Source: Exophiala sp. HKRS030 (lineage: Eukaryota; Ascomycota; Eurotiomycetes; Chaetothyriales; Herpotrichiellaceae). Taken from it: 64,000 nucleotides of DNA. The stretch's first letter is position 1; each line of letters begins with the position of its first letter. This document shows, one piece after another, positions 9,403-19,504 of this stretch. The notes beneath the pieces were generated by a model. The model had not been told where the DNA came from. It did no database searches and saw only the letters and a list, made by a program, of their open reading frames with translations. The stretch lies in assembly GCA_023897205.1 (NCBI GenBank), contig JAHWDD010000001.1:372001-436000 (forward strand), given 5' to 3'. Both the position numbers and the translations under genes were made by a program.

Positions 9403-10162
9403 ATGGTTCCTCAAACACTTCTTGCGGCCCTCTCGCTGCCTCTGCTGGCCACTGCTCACTTCCACATGCTGTACCCAACCCCGCGCAGCAATGTCGAGGA
9501 TACAGAGCCTACCTTCCCATGCGGTGGTCATCCAGTCTCTGAGAACCGGACGCTGGTCTCGGAGTCGGTTATCCCAGTAGCTCTGCAGATGGGCCACGAT
9601 CGAACTGTCATTCAGATGCTACTTGCATTGGGCAACAACCCTGGCGACAACTTCAACATCACTCTCGAACAGACCTTCCAGCAACAGGGCGAGGGTGATT
9701 TCTGTTTGCCTACGGTCAAGATCCCTGCCGACTCGAACATCACCGACGGCACCAATGGTACTCTGCAGGTGATCACTGATAACGAGGGCGGTGGCGGTCT
9801 CTACATCGTATGTTGTCTCCTTAGATATGTTTGGATTGCCGTTGACTAAAGAACTTGTCTAGTGCGCCGACCTCACGTTCACATCGGCTCCCACGGTCCA
9901 ATCCCTTCCAAGCGCTTGTACCAACGGCACGGGCGTCACGGCCTCCCCACTCTCTTCTATCGTCAATGCCAATGTGACAAATGGAGACGGTTCGCCTCAG
10001 GGCGGCTCGGGTTCTGGATCGTCTTCAGCCTCGGGCAGCGCAACTCCAAGTGCTACGGCGAGCGCTTCATCCAGCGCCAAGACTGGCAATAGCGCTGCCG
10101 TATTGACCGCTGGTTGGGGCGTCTTGGGTGCTGCGGCCTTGGGAGCGGTCGCTCTGATGTAA
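9403..10162 (+). CDS. BIM1/X325-like GPI-anchored extracellular copper-binding protein (LPMO-like fold)
   Basis: Two exons, 9403-9807 and 9863-10162, with a 55-nt intron, give 234 aa. Residues 1-18 form a signal peptide ending LLATA, so the mature chain would start at H19 (HFHMLYP). An N-terminal histidine that ligands copper is the defining trait of X325 proteins. A second conserved-looking histidine is H65 (MGHDR). Paired cysteines (C40, the FC in GDFC, the CADLTF segment after the intron, and SACTNGTG) fit a disulfide-bonded secreted domain, with several NxS/T sites. A Ser/Ala/Gly-rich linker and a hydrophobic C-terminus (VLGAAALGAVALM) indicate GPI anchoring. In Cryptococcus, Bim1 cooperates with Ctr1 in copper uptake (established knowledge). 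Here it sits directly downstream of a Ctr gene, which supports the same role. Confidence 0.88.
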
Positions 10163-10398
10163 TGATGTAAGATGACGAGGAACAGAAGACAAAACACTCA
10201 AGTTTGCGAGCAGTACTGGAGTTGCAGACACAGTTCACGACCAGACCATCTCCAACAAATAACTTTCTTCGTTTGGGATCTGCTTACACTGCCGACACTA
10301 CCATGCAGAGTCTTTCAAGAATGAAAATGACTGACGAAGCGTCAAATTTCCAATAAGAATTGATCTCCAAAACATCTTCTGTTGGACTAATGTTGTAC

Positions 10399-11271
10399 TT
10401 AAGGCCATGTCTCAACCAAATTCCACTCGCCTATAGTTTCACTTGGTTGTCTACCACCTGGCCCACCGACTTCCTCTGACAATGTCCAGATCTGTCTTTT
10501 GGCGTTGGCTGGGTCGGTCAGGTCCACTGCCTCAACCTGTTCCGGTGTGATTATGCAAACTCGGAAATTCTGCCTCGCCAGTGGTTCATCGGAAAGATGT
10601 CCTGCCTTTTGGCCCAGCCCTTCTCCTGCTTTTTCATCCTTGCCTAAATCTATTGCTTGGCCGGGTTCGGGGTTCTTAAAGGAGCCTCTCATCATAGGCG
10701 AGAGATTCTCAAAGTGGTTCTCGGTCTCACGCTTCCATGACCAATCCTTATTCTTCTCCGCGTGACCGTTTTTTGTTCGCATATATCGACCGAGCTCGGC
10801 CTTGACAGTGACGGTCCCCGAGTTCTGTGCTTCCTCGCCGCCTTCAATATCATCGGGCCCAATGATCCAACATTTCCCCCGTATACGCCATTGGGTCATT
10901 GTGTCCTTGACCCAATAGACTGCCTCCACCGGCCCACCTCCTCCAGAACCTGATCGGGACTGTGCTAGATCTCCTTTGCCCTTGCCGGTGGCAAATATGT
11001 CGAATGTCTTTCCCATGCGGGCGTCCGTGGTGAAAGTTGGACAATCAGATTCATAGATGGCAGGATTTTTGGGAAGTTTGTTATGCTCATTCTCGGGCAA
11101 AGTCGCCCAGAAGCCACGAAAGATACAGGTTCGCACACGGGGCAGACCATCTTTCGTGACCGTTGCAAGCATGAACTCCGCTCCCGATCCACGATTGCCA
11201 GCACTCTCCTCAAGGTGTTCCTGGAATAGTTGCTTCCATGGCGCCGTGGTGGTCGCGGTAGGATGAGACAT
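10399..11271 (-). CDS. Pyridoxamine 5'-phosphate oxidase-like FMN-binding protein (Alr4036 type)
   Basis: Single exon, 290 aa, ATG at 11271 (the frame extends ten codons to a GTG, which is not used). The N-terminal half reads like an Alr4036-type PNPOx split-barrel: APWKQLFQEHLE, then FMLATVTKDGLPRVRTCIFRGF, then SDCPTFTTDARMGK, and a downstream VYWVKDTMTQWRIRGKCW strand. These are the positions where family members contact FMN. The middle part is extended by low-complexity Gly/Ser and charged residues. The C-terminus ends in a typical WNLVETWP. Family members are linked to vitamin B6 or flavin-dependent chemistry, but the reaction of this subgroup is unproven. It converges with the BIM1-like gene (236 bp) and is divergent from the Dbf2 kinase. 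Confidence 0.85.
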   Translation of the reverse strand: MSHPTATTTAPWKQLFQEHLEESAGNRGSGAEFMLATVTKDGLPRVRTCIFRGFWATLPENEHNKLPKNPAIYESDCPTFTTDARMGKTFDIFATGKGKGDLAQSRSGSGGGGPVEAVYWVKDTMTQWRIRGKCWIIGPDDIEGGEEAQNSGTVTVKAELGRYMRTKNGHAEKNKDWSWKRETENHFENLSPMMRGSFKNPEPGQAIDLGKDEKAGEGLGQKAGHLSDEPLARQNFRVCIITPEQVEAVDLTDPANAKRQIWTLSEEVGGPGGRQPSETIGEWNLVETWP

Positions 11272-11936
11272 GGTGGAAGCGAGGCGGGTTAAACGACTCA
11301 CTGTTCTGGATGCCAGAATGAAGGCGATGTGGATGTATTTTCTGGTGTGCCCTTTTTTTCAATCTTTGTCAGGTCATTTTATCCCTTCTATACCCGACCT
11401 AAGAGACTGTTATTGCTGGTCCATGACGCGCTGATTCTCTTGTTGAAATCATTGCCCTAGGAAGATGACGTCGGGCAGCATCAATCTGAATTCGGCGAGG
11501 TGCGGGTAATTACCTACAAGACTGAAGAGGGTGTGGCTCGAGTGCCGGGACGTGGCTTGTGCGGGCTTATCAAGCGGAAGCCTTGTCCCGCCCGGCGACC
11601 CTAAAGCGCGTTCCTGGCGAGGCTGAAGGTAAACTGTGGCTTGTATCTTTGTTGCCCGGAAACACCATGAGTAAATTGAGGCCAGGCCATACACACCATG
11701 GTTGACACTAGCAGGCATGTTCTCCTCTTGAACGGTCTGCTCTAGTCCTGTTCTTGTTCGCATGCGTAGTTGGGCTTCAAGATACTTGCACTGCATCTAC
11801 CTTCATTAGACACTGGGTCGGAGTTCTGAAGGTGTTGGTCAACAAACGCAGTCCATTGCCCTTCACTGCGCGGAAAGGGCGTCCGCGAAAACATCCTGCC
11901 ACAGTCACCAAAACATTATCCTCGTCCAAAACACAA
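11272..11936. promoter_or_regulatory. Divergent promoter region, PNPOx-like gene and Dbf2 kinase
   Basis: 665 bp between two starts. No recognised motif. The frame of the kinase stays open upstream of its ATG back to 11754 but begins at a non-ATG codon and carries no conserved residues, so it is treated as leader. Confidence 0.5.
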
Positions 11937-14014
11937 ATGGCTGTTGCCAATACACCACTCTCTCCAACATCACAAAAAGACCTCAACATGGTCATGCCTA
12001 TGCCTCCTCCTCTCTTGCACACTCGTTCGGGCAACGAGCTGTACGATCGCCCTCAAACCCCGACCACACCGGGTGGAAATCATGGATTCACCAGTCCGGT
12101 CCAGACACCTCAGGGCAGTCCGAGCAAGAAACAACTTCCTCCTGGTGCCAATGACTTGCCAAATGTCTTTGAGAATGCCATGAAACTGGCTCCTGCGTCG
12201 CCTACCAAGACTCAGCCCTTGTCGCCCACCAAACAAGGCCTTTCACTCGGCACCGACAATGTCAACAGAGACCCCTTCGCTGACCACAACAATCACAACT
12301 ATGGCCGTTCTGAGAGTCCCACACGTCAGTCAAACAAGGAAAATGCACCAGCCATGAGGTATGGAAAGGACATCCAGCAAAACCACGCTGCACTGTCTCG
12401 ACAGGAGCAATACCAGCCAACTGAGTCGAGAAAAACAATTACACGTGGCTTGACCACCGAAGAGATGCAGAAGCTACAACTACCCAAGGTGAAGCGTCTT
12501 GCAAATGTGACTCAATTGTGTAAGTGACCATGTCTGATTGAACTCTTCCGCTTCTAACTTGACTAGACTTTCTCGACTACTACTTCGACCTCCTTTCTTA
12601 CGTGCACAACCGTCAGTCTCGAGAAACTGCCTTCAAGGCCTCTTTCCCAGAACCACCTGAGACCCCGAAAGAAGAATACGATGCTGCTTTGCACAAATAT
12701 CTCGGCCGTGAACGTGCCAATTTGCGAAAGCGTCGGACTCGTCTCCGCCATGGCGATTTCCAGATCTTGACACAGGTTGGCCAGGGCGGCTATGGTCAGG
12801 TCTATCTGGCCCAAAAGAAGGACACACGCGAAGTCTGCGCCCTCAAGGTTATGAGGAAGAAATTACTGTTCAAATTGGATGAAGTCAGACATATCTTGAC
12901 CGAGCGAGACATCCTGACCGCTGCTAAATCCGACTGGCTTGTCAAGCTGCTCTACTCGTTCCAAGACGATGAACAGATCTATCTTGCCATGGAATACGTC
13001 CCAGGCGGAGACTTCAGGACACTATTGAACAACACTGGCGTTCTACACAATCGACATGCTCGTTTCTACATCGCAGAGATGTTTGCTTGCGTTGACGCCC
13101 TTCACACCTTGGGCTACATTCACAGAGACTTGAAGCCGGAAAATTTCTTGATCGATGCTACTGGCCACGTCAAGCTCACCGATTTTGGTCTTGCTGCTGG
13201 TATGCTGAGTCCCATCAAGATTGAAAGCATGAGAATCAAGCTCGAGGAGGTCGGAAATACCCCAGTGCCTTTTGGCATCACACCAGTTGAAGATCGATCA
13301 GCCGACCAACGACGTGAGGGATACCGTTCTTTGCGAAAGAAGGACATCAACTATGCCAAGTCGATTGTCGGCTCTCCAGACTACATGGCCCCTGAGGTTC
13401 TCAAAGGGGAACAGTACGACTTTACCGTTGATTACTGGTCCCTGGGATGCATGTTGTTTGAAGCACTTGCAGGATACCCTCCTTTTGCTGGTGCGACAGT
13501 TGATGAGACCTGGCAGAACTTGAAGAGATGGCAACGTGTTCTGCGAAAGCCAATCTACGACGATCCAAACTATTTCCTCAGCAAGCGCACCTGGGATTTG
13601 ATCACTCGTCTCGTGGCGGCCAAGGACAATCGTTTCAAGAACATTTCAGAAATCCACAAGCATGAGTACTTTGCCGAAGTTGATTTCAATGCACTCAGAG
13701 AGCAAAAGGCACCGTTTGTGCCCGAGCTTGACTCTGAGACCGATGCTGGATACTTTGACGATTTCAGCAATGAGGCCGACATGGCCAAGTACAAGGAAGT
13801 GCATGACAAGCAGCGAGCTCTTGAAGACATGGCCGAGAGAGACGAGAAAATGGGCAAGAGTTTGTTCGTCGGATTTACTTTCAGGTATTTATCTTTCACC
13901 TTTTAGCAAGTGAGCCAATACTGACATTGACTACACAGACACCGTAAGCCAGATACAGAGGCAAGCCCACGAAAGCGAATTGAGACGGACGGCACATTCG
14001 GAACAATGTTTTAG
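11937..14014 (+). CDS. dbf2: NDR/LATS-family protein kinase Dbf2/Sid2 (SidB), septation initiation network
   Basis: Three exons, 11937-12519, 12567-13884 and 13939-14014, give 658 aa. Sid2/Dbf2 kinases act at the septum and spindle pole body, with a Mob1 partner, to trigger cytokinesis. The first ~190 residues are disordered and rich in SP/TP sites, consistent with CDK control. A Mob-binding helical stretch (YFLDYYFDLL onward) precedes the kinase domain near residue 259. Visible motifs: VGQGGYGQVY (glycine loop), CALKVMRKK, YIHRDLKPENF, LTDFGLAAG, a long insert before the activation segment, and AKSIVGSPDYMAPEVL, which is Dbf2/Sid2-like rather than Cbk1-like. The hydrophobic motif FVGFTFRHRK spans the last intron, which confirms that splice. 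C-terminal TMF ends the protein. Assignment to Dbf2 over Cbk1 is confident. Confidence 0.95.
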
Positions 14015-14543
14015 TTGCTCAAGGATGGTGCATAGACCGTTAGCACCAGGGTTTCGAGGAGCCAGGGTCTAGGCGAATTCTGGACACCAGGATCAGGAAT
14101 CGTTTGCGCAGAGCAGTCACGGAAACTCCCGTCTTGTTGAATTGGGGAACGGCGTTGGGATCGCATATTGTGGTCGAGCAAACTATGACTTCCAGGGGTT
14201 TCGGTTACTATTACTTTCGTGTACGTGCATGTAATGTGGGATGACAGAAATGATGCTCAGGCCATGCAGTGAATGTTGGTATGAATGCGGATTGGACTCG
14301 GAATTGGTCTTGGTTGCGGATAGAGATCATCAAGTGCAAGAGGTGTAAGTACCTTGGTAGTACTGGCATGGCCAAGGTAGAGCATTCAACTATTGGACTG
14401 TTTTCAAGTGAACCAGATGAGTTCTAGTGTTTTGTCATGCCCTACTAAGTTTCTATCTATGCAAGATTTTTTCTTCTTCGCTAAACTGTCATGTCCATTT
14501 CTTTGATGTTCCTCGTTCGTCGTCAATACATTTCTTGGTCTCA
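14015..14543. other. Convergent intergenic, 529 bp
   Basis: 3' regions of the Dbf2 kinase and of the reductase on the other strand. No gene seen. Confidence 0.6.
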
Positions 14544-15665
14544 CTACTGCTTGAAGTTCCTCGCATACCCAGGCCACTGCCTCTCAAAGGCCTCGACGGT
14601 GTCCAGGATGGACTTGTCGTAGCGGATGAAGCTGTCGGCACCGCCCAGGGCCTTGTGCGCCTTGGTCGAGACCAGACTGCTCTCGCCCTCGACGAAGCCA
14701 TAGTCGGGCGGGGTGTAGCCTTGGCCAGGGTTGCCGACGACGATGTCTCGTCCGGGGAATTTCTCGCGCAACAAATCCGCGGCGGCCTGGGGGGGTGCTT
14801 TGCCCATGGACAGCAGGTACCGTTGTCCGTCGCTCCGGTCGGGGTGTTCCATGGCCCAGACGTGCATGCGGGCCACGTCTCGGACGTCGACGTAGCCGGC
14901 CCCGCCGATCTGGGGAGGGAGTTGCTTGTCGCCGCTCCAGATCCGCCACACCGGGAGGAGGGTCTCGTTCAGCCCCTGGGGGGACTGGGGCCAGGACACC
15001 GGCGGGCCGGTGACGACCGCCGGCAGGACGGACGAGACGGCGAATCGGGGTTGGTGTTCCGCCACCCAATCCCAGACCGCCCTTTCCGCCGCGGCCTTGG
15101 ACGCCCCGTAGGCCACGAGGGCGGAAAAGTCCTTGCGGGCGACGGCCTCGCCGCTCGTGTTCCAGTCGGCCTCGGTGTAGGCGTGGTCGGGGGCCTGTCT
15201 CCACCTGTCCACCACGGCGGCGACCGAGGAGGTGACCACGAAAGACCTCAGGGTGGTCGTCGTCGTCGTCGACGACGACGACGACGAGGCGTGGGCGAGG
15301 GCCGAGTTCAGGATCGACAGGTTGCCGCCCACGGCGGGCCTGAAAAAGTCGTCGACGTTTGTCAGGGAAAAGTCGACGGGCGAGGCGGTGTGGATGACGG
15401 CGTGGACTCCACGCACGGCCGAGTCGAACGCACCCGGGGCGGTGATGTCGGGGACCACGGCGTGTTCGTATCGCGAGTCGTGACCCTTGAACGCACCCGA
15501 CAACAGATGTGTCTGGGTCGCGGAAGACCTCGACGTTCCCCTGACCTTGTACCCCTTTCGGAGGAGTTGGACGCCGATGTGCGTGGCAATGTACCCGTTT
15601 ATACCGGTGATGAGAACAATCTTGTCCTCGTTGGCCGCCGTCACGGCGGACGACGGTGGTGACAT
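14544..15665 (-). CDS. NAD(P)-dependent epimerase/reductase (aldehyde reductase, dihydroflavonol-4-reductase/Gre2-like)
   Basis: Single exon, 373 aa, ATG at 15665 (an in-frame TTG lies upstream). This is an extended SDR: IVLITGINGYIATHIG is the N-terminal TGxxGxxG Rossmann motif, VRGTSRS follows, AVIHTASPV is the central strand, and YGASKAAAE is the catalytic YxxxK. It resembles fungal Gre2/YGL157-type carbonyl reductases (methylglyoxal or aldehyde reduction with NADPH); the substrate is inferred. A Ser6-Thr6 tract (around residue 130) is encoded by a perfect 30-bp trinucleotide palindrome and interrupts the usual strand spacing. Third codon positions are very GC-rich, which creates long antisense open frames. 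It is divergent from the TatD gene. Confidence 0.88.
   Translation of the reverse strand: MSPPSSAVTAANEDKIVLITGINGYIATHIGVQLLRKGYKVRGTSRSSATQTHLLSGAFKGHDSRYEHAVVPDITAPGAFDSAVRGVHAVIHTASPVDFSLTNVDDFFRPAVGGNLSILNSALAHASSSSSSTTTTTTLRSFVVTSSVAAVVDRWRQAPDHAYTEADWNTSGEAVARKDFSALVAYGASKAAAERAVWDWVAEHQPRFAVSSVLPAVVTGPPVSWPQSPQGLNETLLPVWRIWSGDKQLPPQIGGAGYVDVRDVARMHVWAMEHPDRSDGQRYLLSMGKAPPQAAADLLREKFPGRDIVVGNPGQGYTPPDYGFVEGESSLVSTKAHKALGGADSFIRYDKSILDTVEAFERQWPGYARNFKQ
15256..15285. repeat. (GTC)5(GAC)5 perfect palindrome within the reductase gene
   Basis: Five GTC units followed directly by five GAC units form a 30-bp perfect inverted repeat with no loop. On the coding strand it specifies Ser and Thr runs. 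Confidence 0.95.
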
Positions 15666-16891
15666 GGTGGGCGACGATGGCGACGACAACGGCGAAGAGG
15701 GTGATTTTTCTTCAGCGGCAGCAGTAGCGAGAATGGGTGACTGTGGTGATCGACTTCTACTCCGACTGAGGGATCGTAGGTAGAGGTGAGAAAGTCTCTT
15801 TGAGGTCTCTATTTTGGCGACTTTGGGGGGGGGTCAGGGCCTTTCGCTGGGGGCTTTGTTTTTATATACAGTCAGGGTAGGTTCAGGTATCTGGGTACCG
15901 GTACAAGTACGAGGTGTAATGTACGATGCTCGTTGATGTTTGACCAAGGAGTTTGGGCAGATCTCGTTTATCTCATCCGGAGACTCGGTTGTTTCTTTGG
16001 GACCGCAACGCCGGTTTTAGCTGCTCCGTAGAGGTAAGGATAGATGGAGGCCCACAAGAGTGGGGGGCAAGGAAGTTCTCCCGACTTTGAAATGTTGTAT
16101 TTTTTAAAGATTTATTGATTCAATTCATCCGTAATCCTGTTGTCAAGTGAAAAGCGTGCTGCCGTGATTGTTTCAACCCAGCCGACTGATTCCGTATGAC
16201 TAAAGGTTGAAGTCTCCCGACAACGAGAGATTACTAAACTGGAGGGCCCGACGTCAATCTCAATGTTTAGCAATTACGATGGCGGAATTGTCTAGACAGT
16301 CCAGTCTATACAGGAGACATGTAATCCGCCTTGAGGCTCTTTTTGACACGTGTGACGTAGATACACCCATTACTTGTAGCACATGAGTTTTTATAGCACA
16401 ATACGGAGTAGAAAGACTGCCAGCGTTGATTTTGGTAGATATTTAGTAAAGTGGCCGTCATTCTACGTCAGGCGAGACCAGAAATGGCCAATCTCACCGT
16501 AACTTCTCCGTCCGCACGTTTCGGTCTGACGGAGTGTTTTATTTCCATCGTCATTTTTTGTCCAGTTCACATTCCCAACGACGTGGTCTCTTGATTGTGC
16601 TGCATTCCGGAGCGATATCTTGCCGCTCAATTTCGATGCTGCCACGAGTTCAGAATTGTTTCAACAGTAGTATTGCCAAGGCCCATAAGACTTCACCGTT
16701 CCGTACGAAGCGCAGCGCCCCTGGGTTACTTTTGTTTGGTAAGGGAGTTGATTCGAAGGTGGCCTTCGAGCAATATTCAAATTGACGGTAGTTTGACACT
16801 TGACACAGATCGCGAATTCTATGCATGGGCAGGTAGACGCTCGTTGACTGTCCGACAACGATCCTCGTGGTCAAGGTCAATTGGGAGCACT
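15666..16891. other. Divergent intergenic, about 1.2 kb
   Basis: Upstream regions of the reductase and TatD genes. One TACGGAGTA copy lies at 16402-16410. A T-rich stretch is near 16097-16115. Small open frames at 16463-16978 lack family features and overlap the TatD leader, so none is called. Confidence 0.55.
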
Positions 16892-17966
16892 ATGGCTGAG
16901 AGGAGGCCTCTGAGGTATGCGGACGTGCGTCGACCAAGGCAAAGGGCCATTTTTGTCAACGTGGCATCGATTCACTGACGGAAAGAAGCACAGATCGGCA
17001 TCAATCTAGGAGATCCCGTCTTTCGTGGAGAGTATCACGGAAAAAAGGCACACGAAGATGACCTCGACGATGTGATTGAACGAGCCGTGGCTGTGGGATG
17101 CACCAAATTCATGGTCACGGGATCCAGCTTGAAAGAGTCTCAACATGCCGTCCAAATCGCAAAGCAATACCGTAGGTGGAAGTCCCGGGAATTGAAAAGT
17201 CCCAATATCTCTCTCTGACCTGACATGGACACCAGCTGGCAAATGTTACGCGACGGTCGGAATACATCCTTGCTCGACGCAAGACTTTGACACCCATCCC
17301 GGTGGGCCCGAGGCATTAATTCGAGACCTTCGAGCACTCGCCATCGAAGCAAAGAACGATGGCTATGCTGTCGCTTTTGGCGAGATCGGTCTGGACTATG
17401 ACCGACTGTTTCTGTCGCCCAAAGATGTCCAACTCCGATATTTTGAACTCCAACTTGATTTGGCCGAAGAATTGCGAATGCCACTCTTTCTGCACTCGAG
17501 GGCATGCAACGAGGATTTCGAGAGGATTCTTTCAGCACGACTGGACAAGCTTCCCAAGCGTGGACTGGTGCACAGCTTCACCGGCACGGTACCTGAGATG
17601 GAGTCACTGTTGAAGCTTGGATTCGACATCGGGATCAACGGCTGCAGCATGAAGACCGGAGAAAACCTCGAGGCGGTCAAGGCTGTCCCTCTAGAAAGAC
17701 TACAGATTGAGACGGACGGCCCATGGTGCGAGATCAGAGCGTCACATGCATCATCACAGTACCTGAAGGACGGCGGCCCGGCAGTGCCAAAAGCGGTGAA
17801 GAAGGAAAAGTGGCAAAAAGGGTTGATGGTCAAGGGACGGAACGAACCAGCTACGATTGTCCAAGTGGCACATGTGATTGCACGGGTAAAAGGTGTCTCG
17901 GTGGAAGAAGTATGCGAGGCGGCATGGAAGAACTCGACCGAGATGTTCGTTCTGGGGACTTGTTGA
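16892..17966 (+). CDS. TatD-family metal-dependent deoxyribonuclease
   Basis: Three exons, 16892-16924, 16994-17171 and 17236-17966, give 313 aa. TatD enzymes are TIM-barrel metal-dependent exonucleases acting on DNA ends, linked to repair and apoptosis-related DNA degradation. The first exon encodes only eleven residues (MAERRPLRYAD). Its junction restores RYADIGINLGDPVFRG, the standard start of eukaryotic TatD proteins. The second junction restores YPGKCYATVGIHP. Metal-site markers are GEIGLDYDR, FLHSRAC, LVHSFTG and ETDGPW. The C-terminal part has a Lys-rich insert after the last metal aspartate, common in fungal members, and a family-typical helix (ISVEEV-like VSVEEVCEAAWKNSTEMF). Length is normal for the family. 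Confidence 0.93.
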
Positions 17967-18659
17967 GGTACACTCGACAGTTATCAAGGCCGAGACTTGT
18001 TAGCGTCCAAGTATTCGTATCATTGAGGTCATCTGAGCGACTTTCGGGGGAGAGGGAGTTGTACGAGTAAACGAGTAGAATAGAAAGATATGGACACTAG
18101 AAGATAGAAGAAGCATTTCGTTTTGCCATCTGTTGTTGTTGTACCTCACGGATCCTGTCGGACGCAGGTGTGTTGTTGTTTAGTGATGAGGGTGGCTTAG
18201 TCATTGCCTCTTTAATCCTTGACGCGTAGAGTTGAAGTGACGTGACGTGACGTGATGGGGGCGAGGAGTGTACAAGTCCAATAGGTGCCTGCTATCGTTA
18301 TCGTATTCGCATTCGTACCATTAAGGTACGGATATCTATGTACAATAGTACGGAGTATTCACCTGAGTTATGTTTCATACTCTGCACTCCGTATATCAGG
18401 CAGCAAAGAAGATATTTTTGCTTTGCATCTGGGATTTTCTACCGAGTACTCTTTGGCACGTCAAAGACTCATCCGTCTGCATAACTCTGACTCCCCATAT
18501 TTTTTACCAAGGCAGCCACTTCAGATCTTCACCCTCGTACTCCGTATTTCCACGTAAAATCAATGAGCACGTGCTTCTCTTCCCGTGTGCCTTGGTCTCA
18601 TGAAACTCTCTCATGCCACTAAATTCTTTTTTCCTTGTGGCTTCTTTACATTAATTACT
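17967..18659. other. Intergenic with clustered TACGGAGTA words and a TGACG tandem
   Basis: No gene seen. TACGGAGTA is at 18349-18357, ACTCCGTA at 18386-18393 and TACTCCGTA at 18538-18546. TGACGTGACGTGACGTGA is at 18238-18255. Confidence 0.6.
18238..18255. promoter_or_regulatory. Tandem TGACGT array (CRE/bZIP half-site-like)
   Basis: Three TGACGT units in a 5-bp-period tandem. TGACGT is a bZIP/CRE-type half-site. It lies about 270 bp past the TatD stop and 1.25 kb before the phosphatase ATG, so its target is uncertain. Confidence 0.3.
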
Positions 18660-19504
18660 ATTCGGTACCGACGTCTCTCTCTGTGTGTGTGTCTCGTACG
18701 AGCAATTTTCAAAGTCTCCGCGTCGGCTGCTTTCACACTTTCTGATTGATCCATCTCTCTCTCTGTCCCTCATCCATCGAATTTTCTTGTGTTTTTCCCT
18801 TTTCCTACTAGTTAGAGCTCTTCCTCGACCTGGTTCGTGTCGTTCAGAAAAACATCTCGCCACGAGACTCACACTCTCGCCGTCTCTTTTTCTCTCACTC
18901 TCGCACTGCTGCTCCCGCAGAGCCGCTTTCTCTAAAACACCATGCCTCGAATCACTCTCCAGTGTTGTCGAGACCGTTTCAGGTCGAGATGAACTGTCTC
19001 ATTCTAAACCTCGACACCAAAACACGAACCTCACACTTTTCCTTGGTCGAAACAATATACATCCTCTTTTACCTCCCCCACAAGTGAGCTTCATTGTCTG
19101 GTTCTGCGGCTCGGACGACCATCTTCCTCTCCAGCTGGATCAGCTCTACCGTATCTTCCATCGGTACCATCACTCCATACCGGCAAAATGTTCCTCTAGA
19201 CGCGTCGAAGACGCTTTTCTTTAAACCTTTCGTCTTCTTGGGTCCAGTTCAGAAACGAACTCTCAGGTCCTCACCACCATCCTCGACACCATCTCCGCCC
19301 ACACATCCACAAAACTTGTCTCTCGAGGACCTTTTCCCTTCTCATATATATCTCCTTCCAGCCTTCTTTTCGTCGGTCTTGAATTTCCTCCTAACAAAAT
19401 TCACACATCGTCACCCGAGTCGAAATTCGCCGTAAACCGTCACCTTGATTACAACAAGTTTTCAAACGGCTTCTTACGATAACAAAGAAGCCACCACACC
19501 GAAA
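18660..19504 (+). promoter_or_regulatory. Long pyrimidine-rich promoter/leader of the Siw14-like gene
   Basis: About 840 bp of CT-rich sequence with several CTCTCT runs leads to the phosphatase ATG. Such tracts are typical of fungal core promoters and long 5' leaders. An intron in the leader is possible but cannot be fixed from sequence. Open frames here start with non-ATG codons and are rejected. Confidence 0.45.

Noticed and set aside
11754..11936. N-terminal extension of the Dbf2 kinase
   Set aside because: The frame is open but begins at a non-ATG codon and lacks conserved residues. The ATG at 11937 is preferred.
14427..15662. Plus-strand open frame of about 410 codons over the Gre2-like reductase
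   Set aside because: Antisense shadow of the reductase gene; Gly/Arg/Val-rich composition without domains.
18685..19224. Open frame of about 180 codons in the leader of the Siw14-like gene
   Set aside because: Starts at GTG and consists of Ser/Leu/Pro codons from CT-rich sequence.
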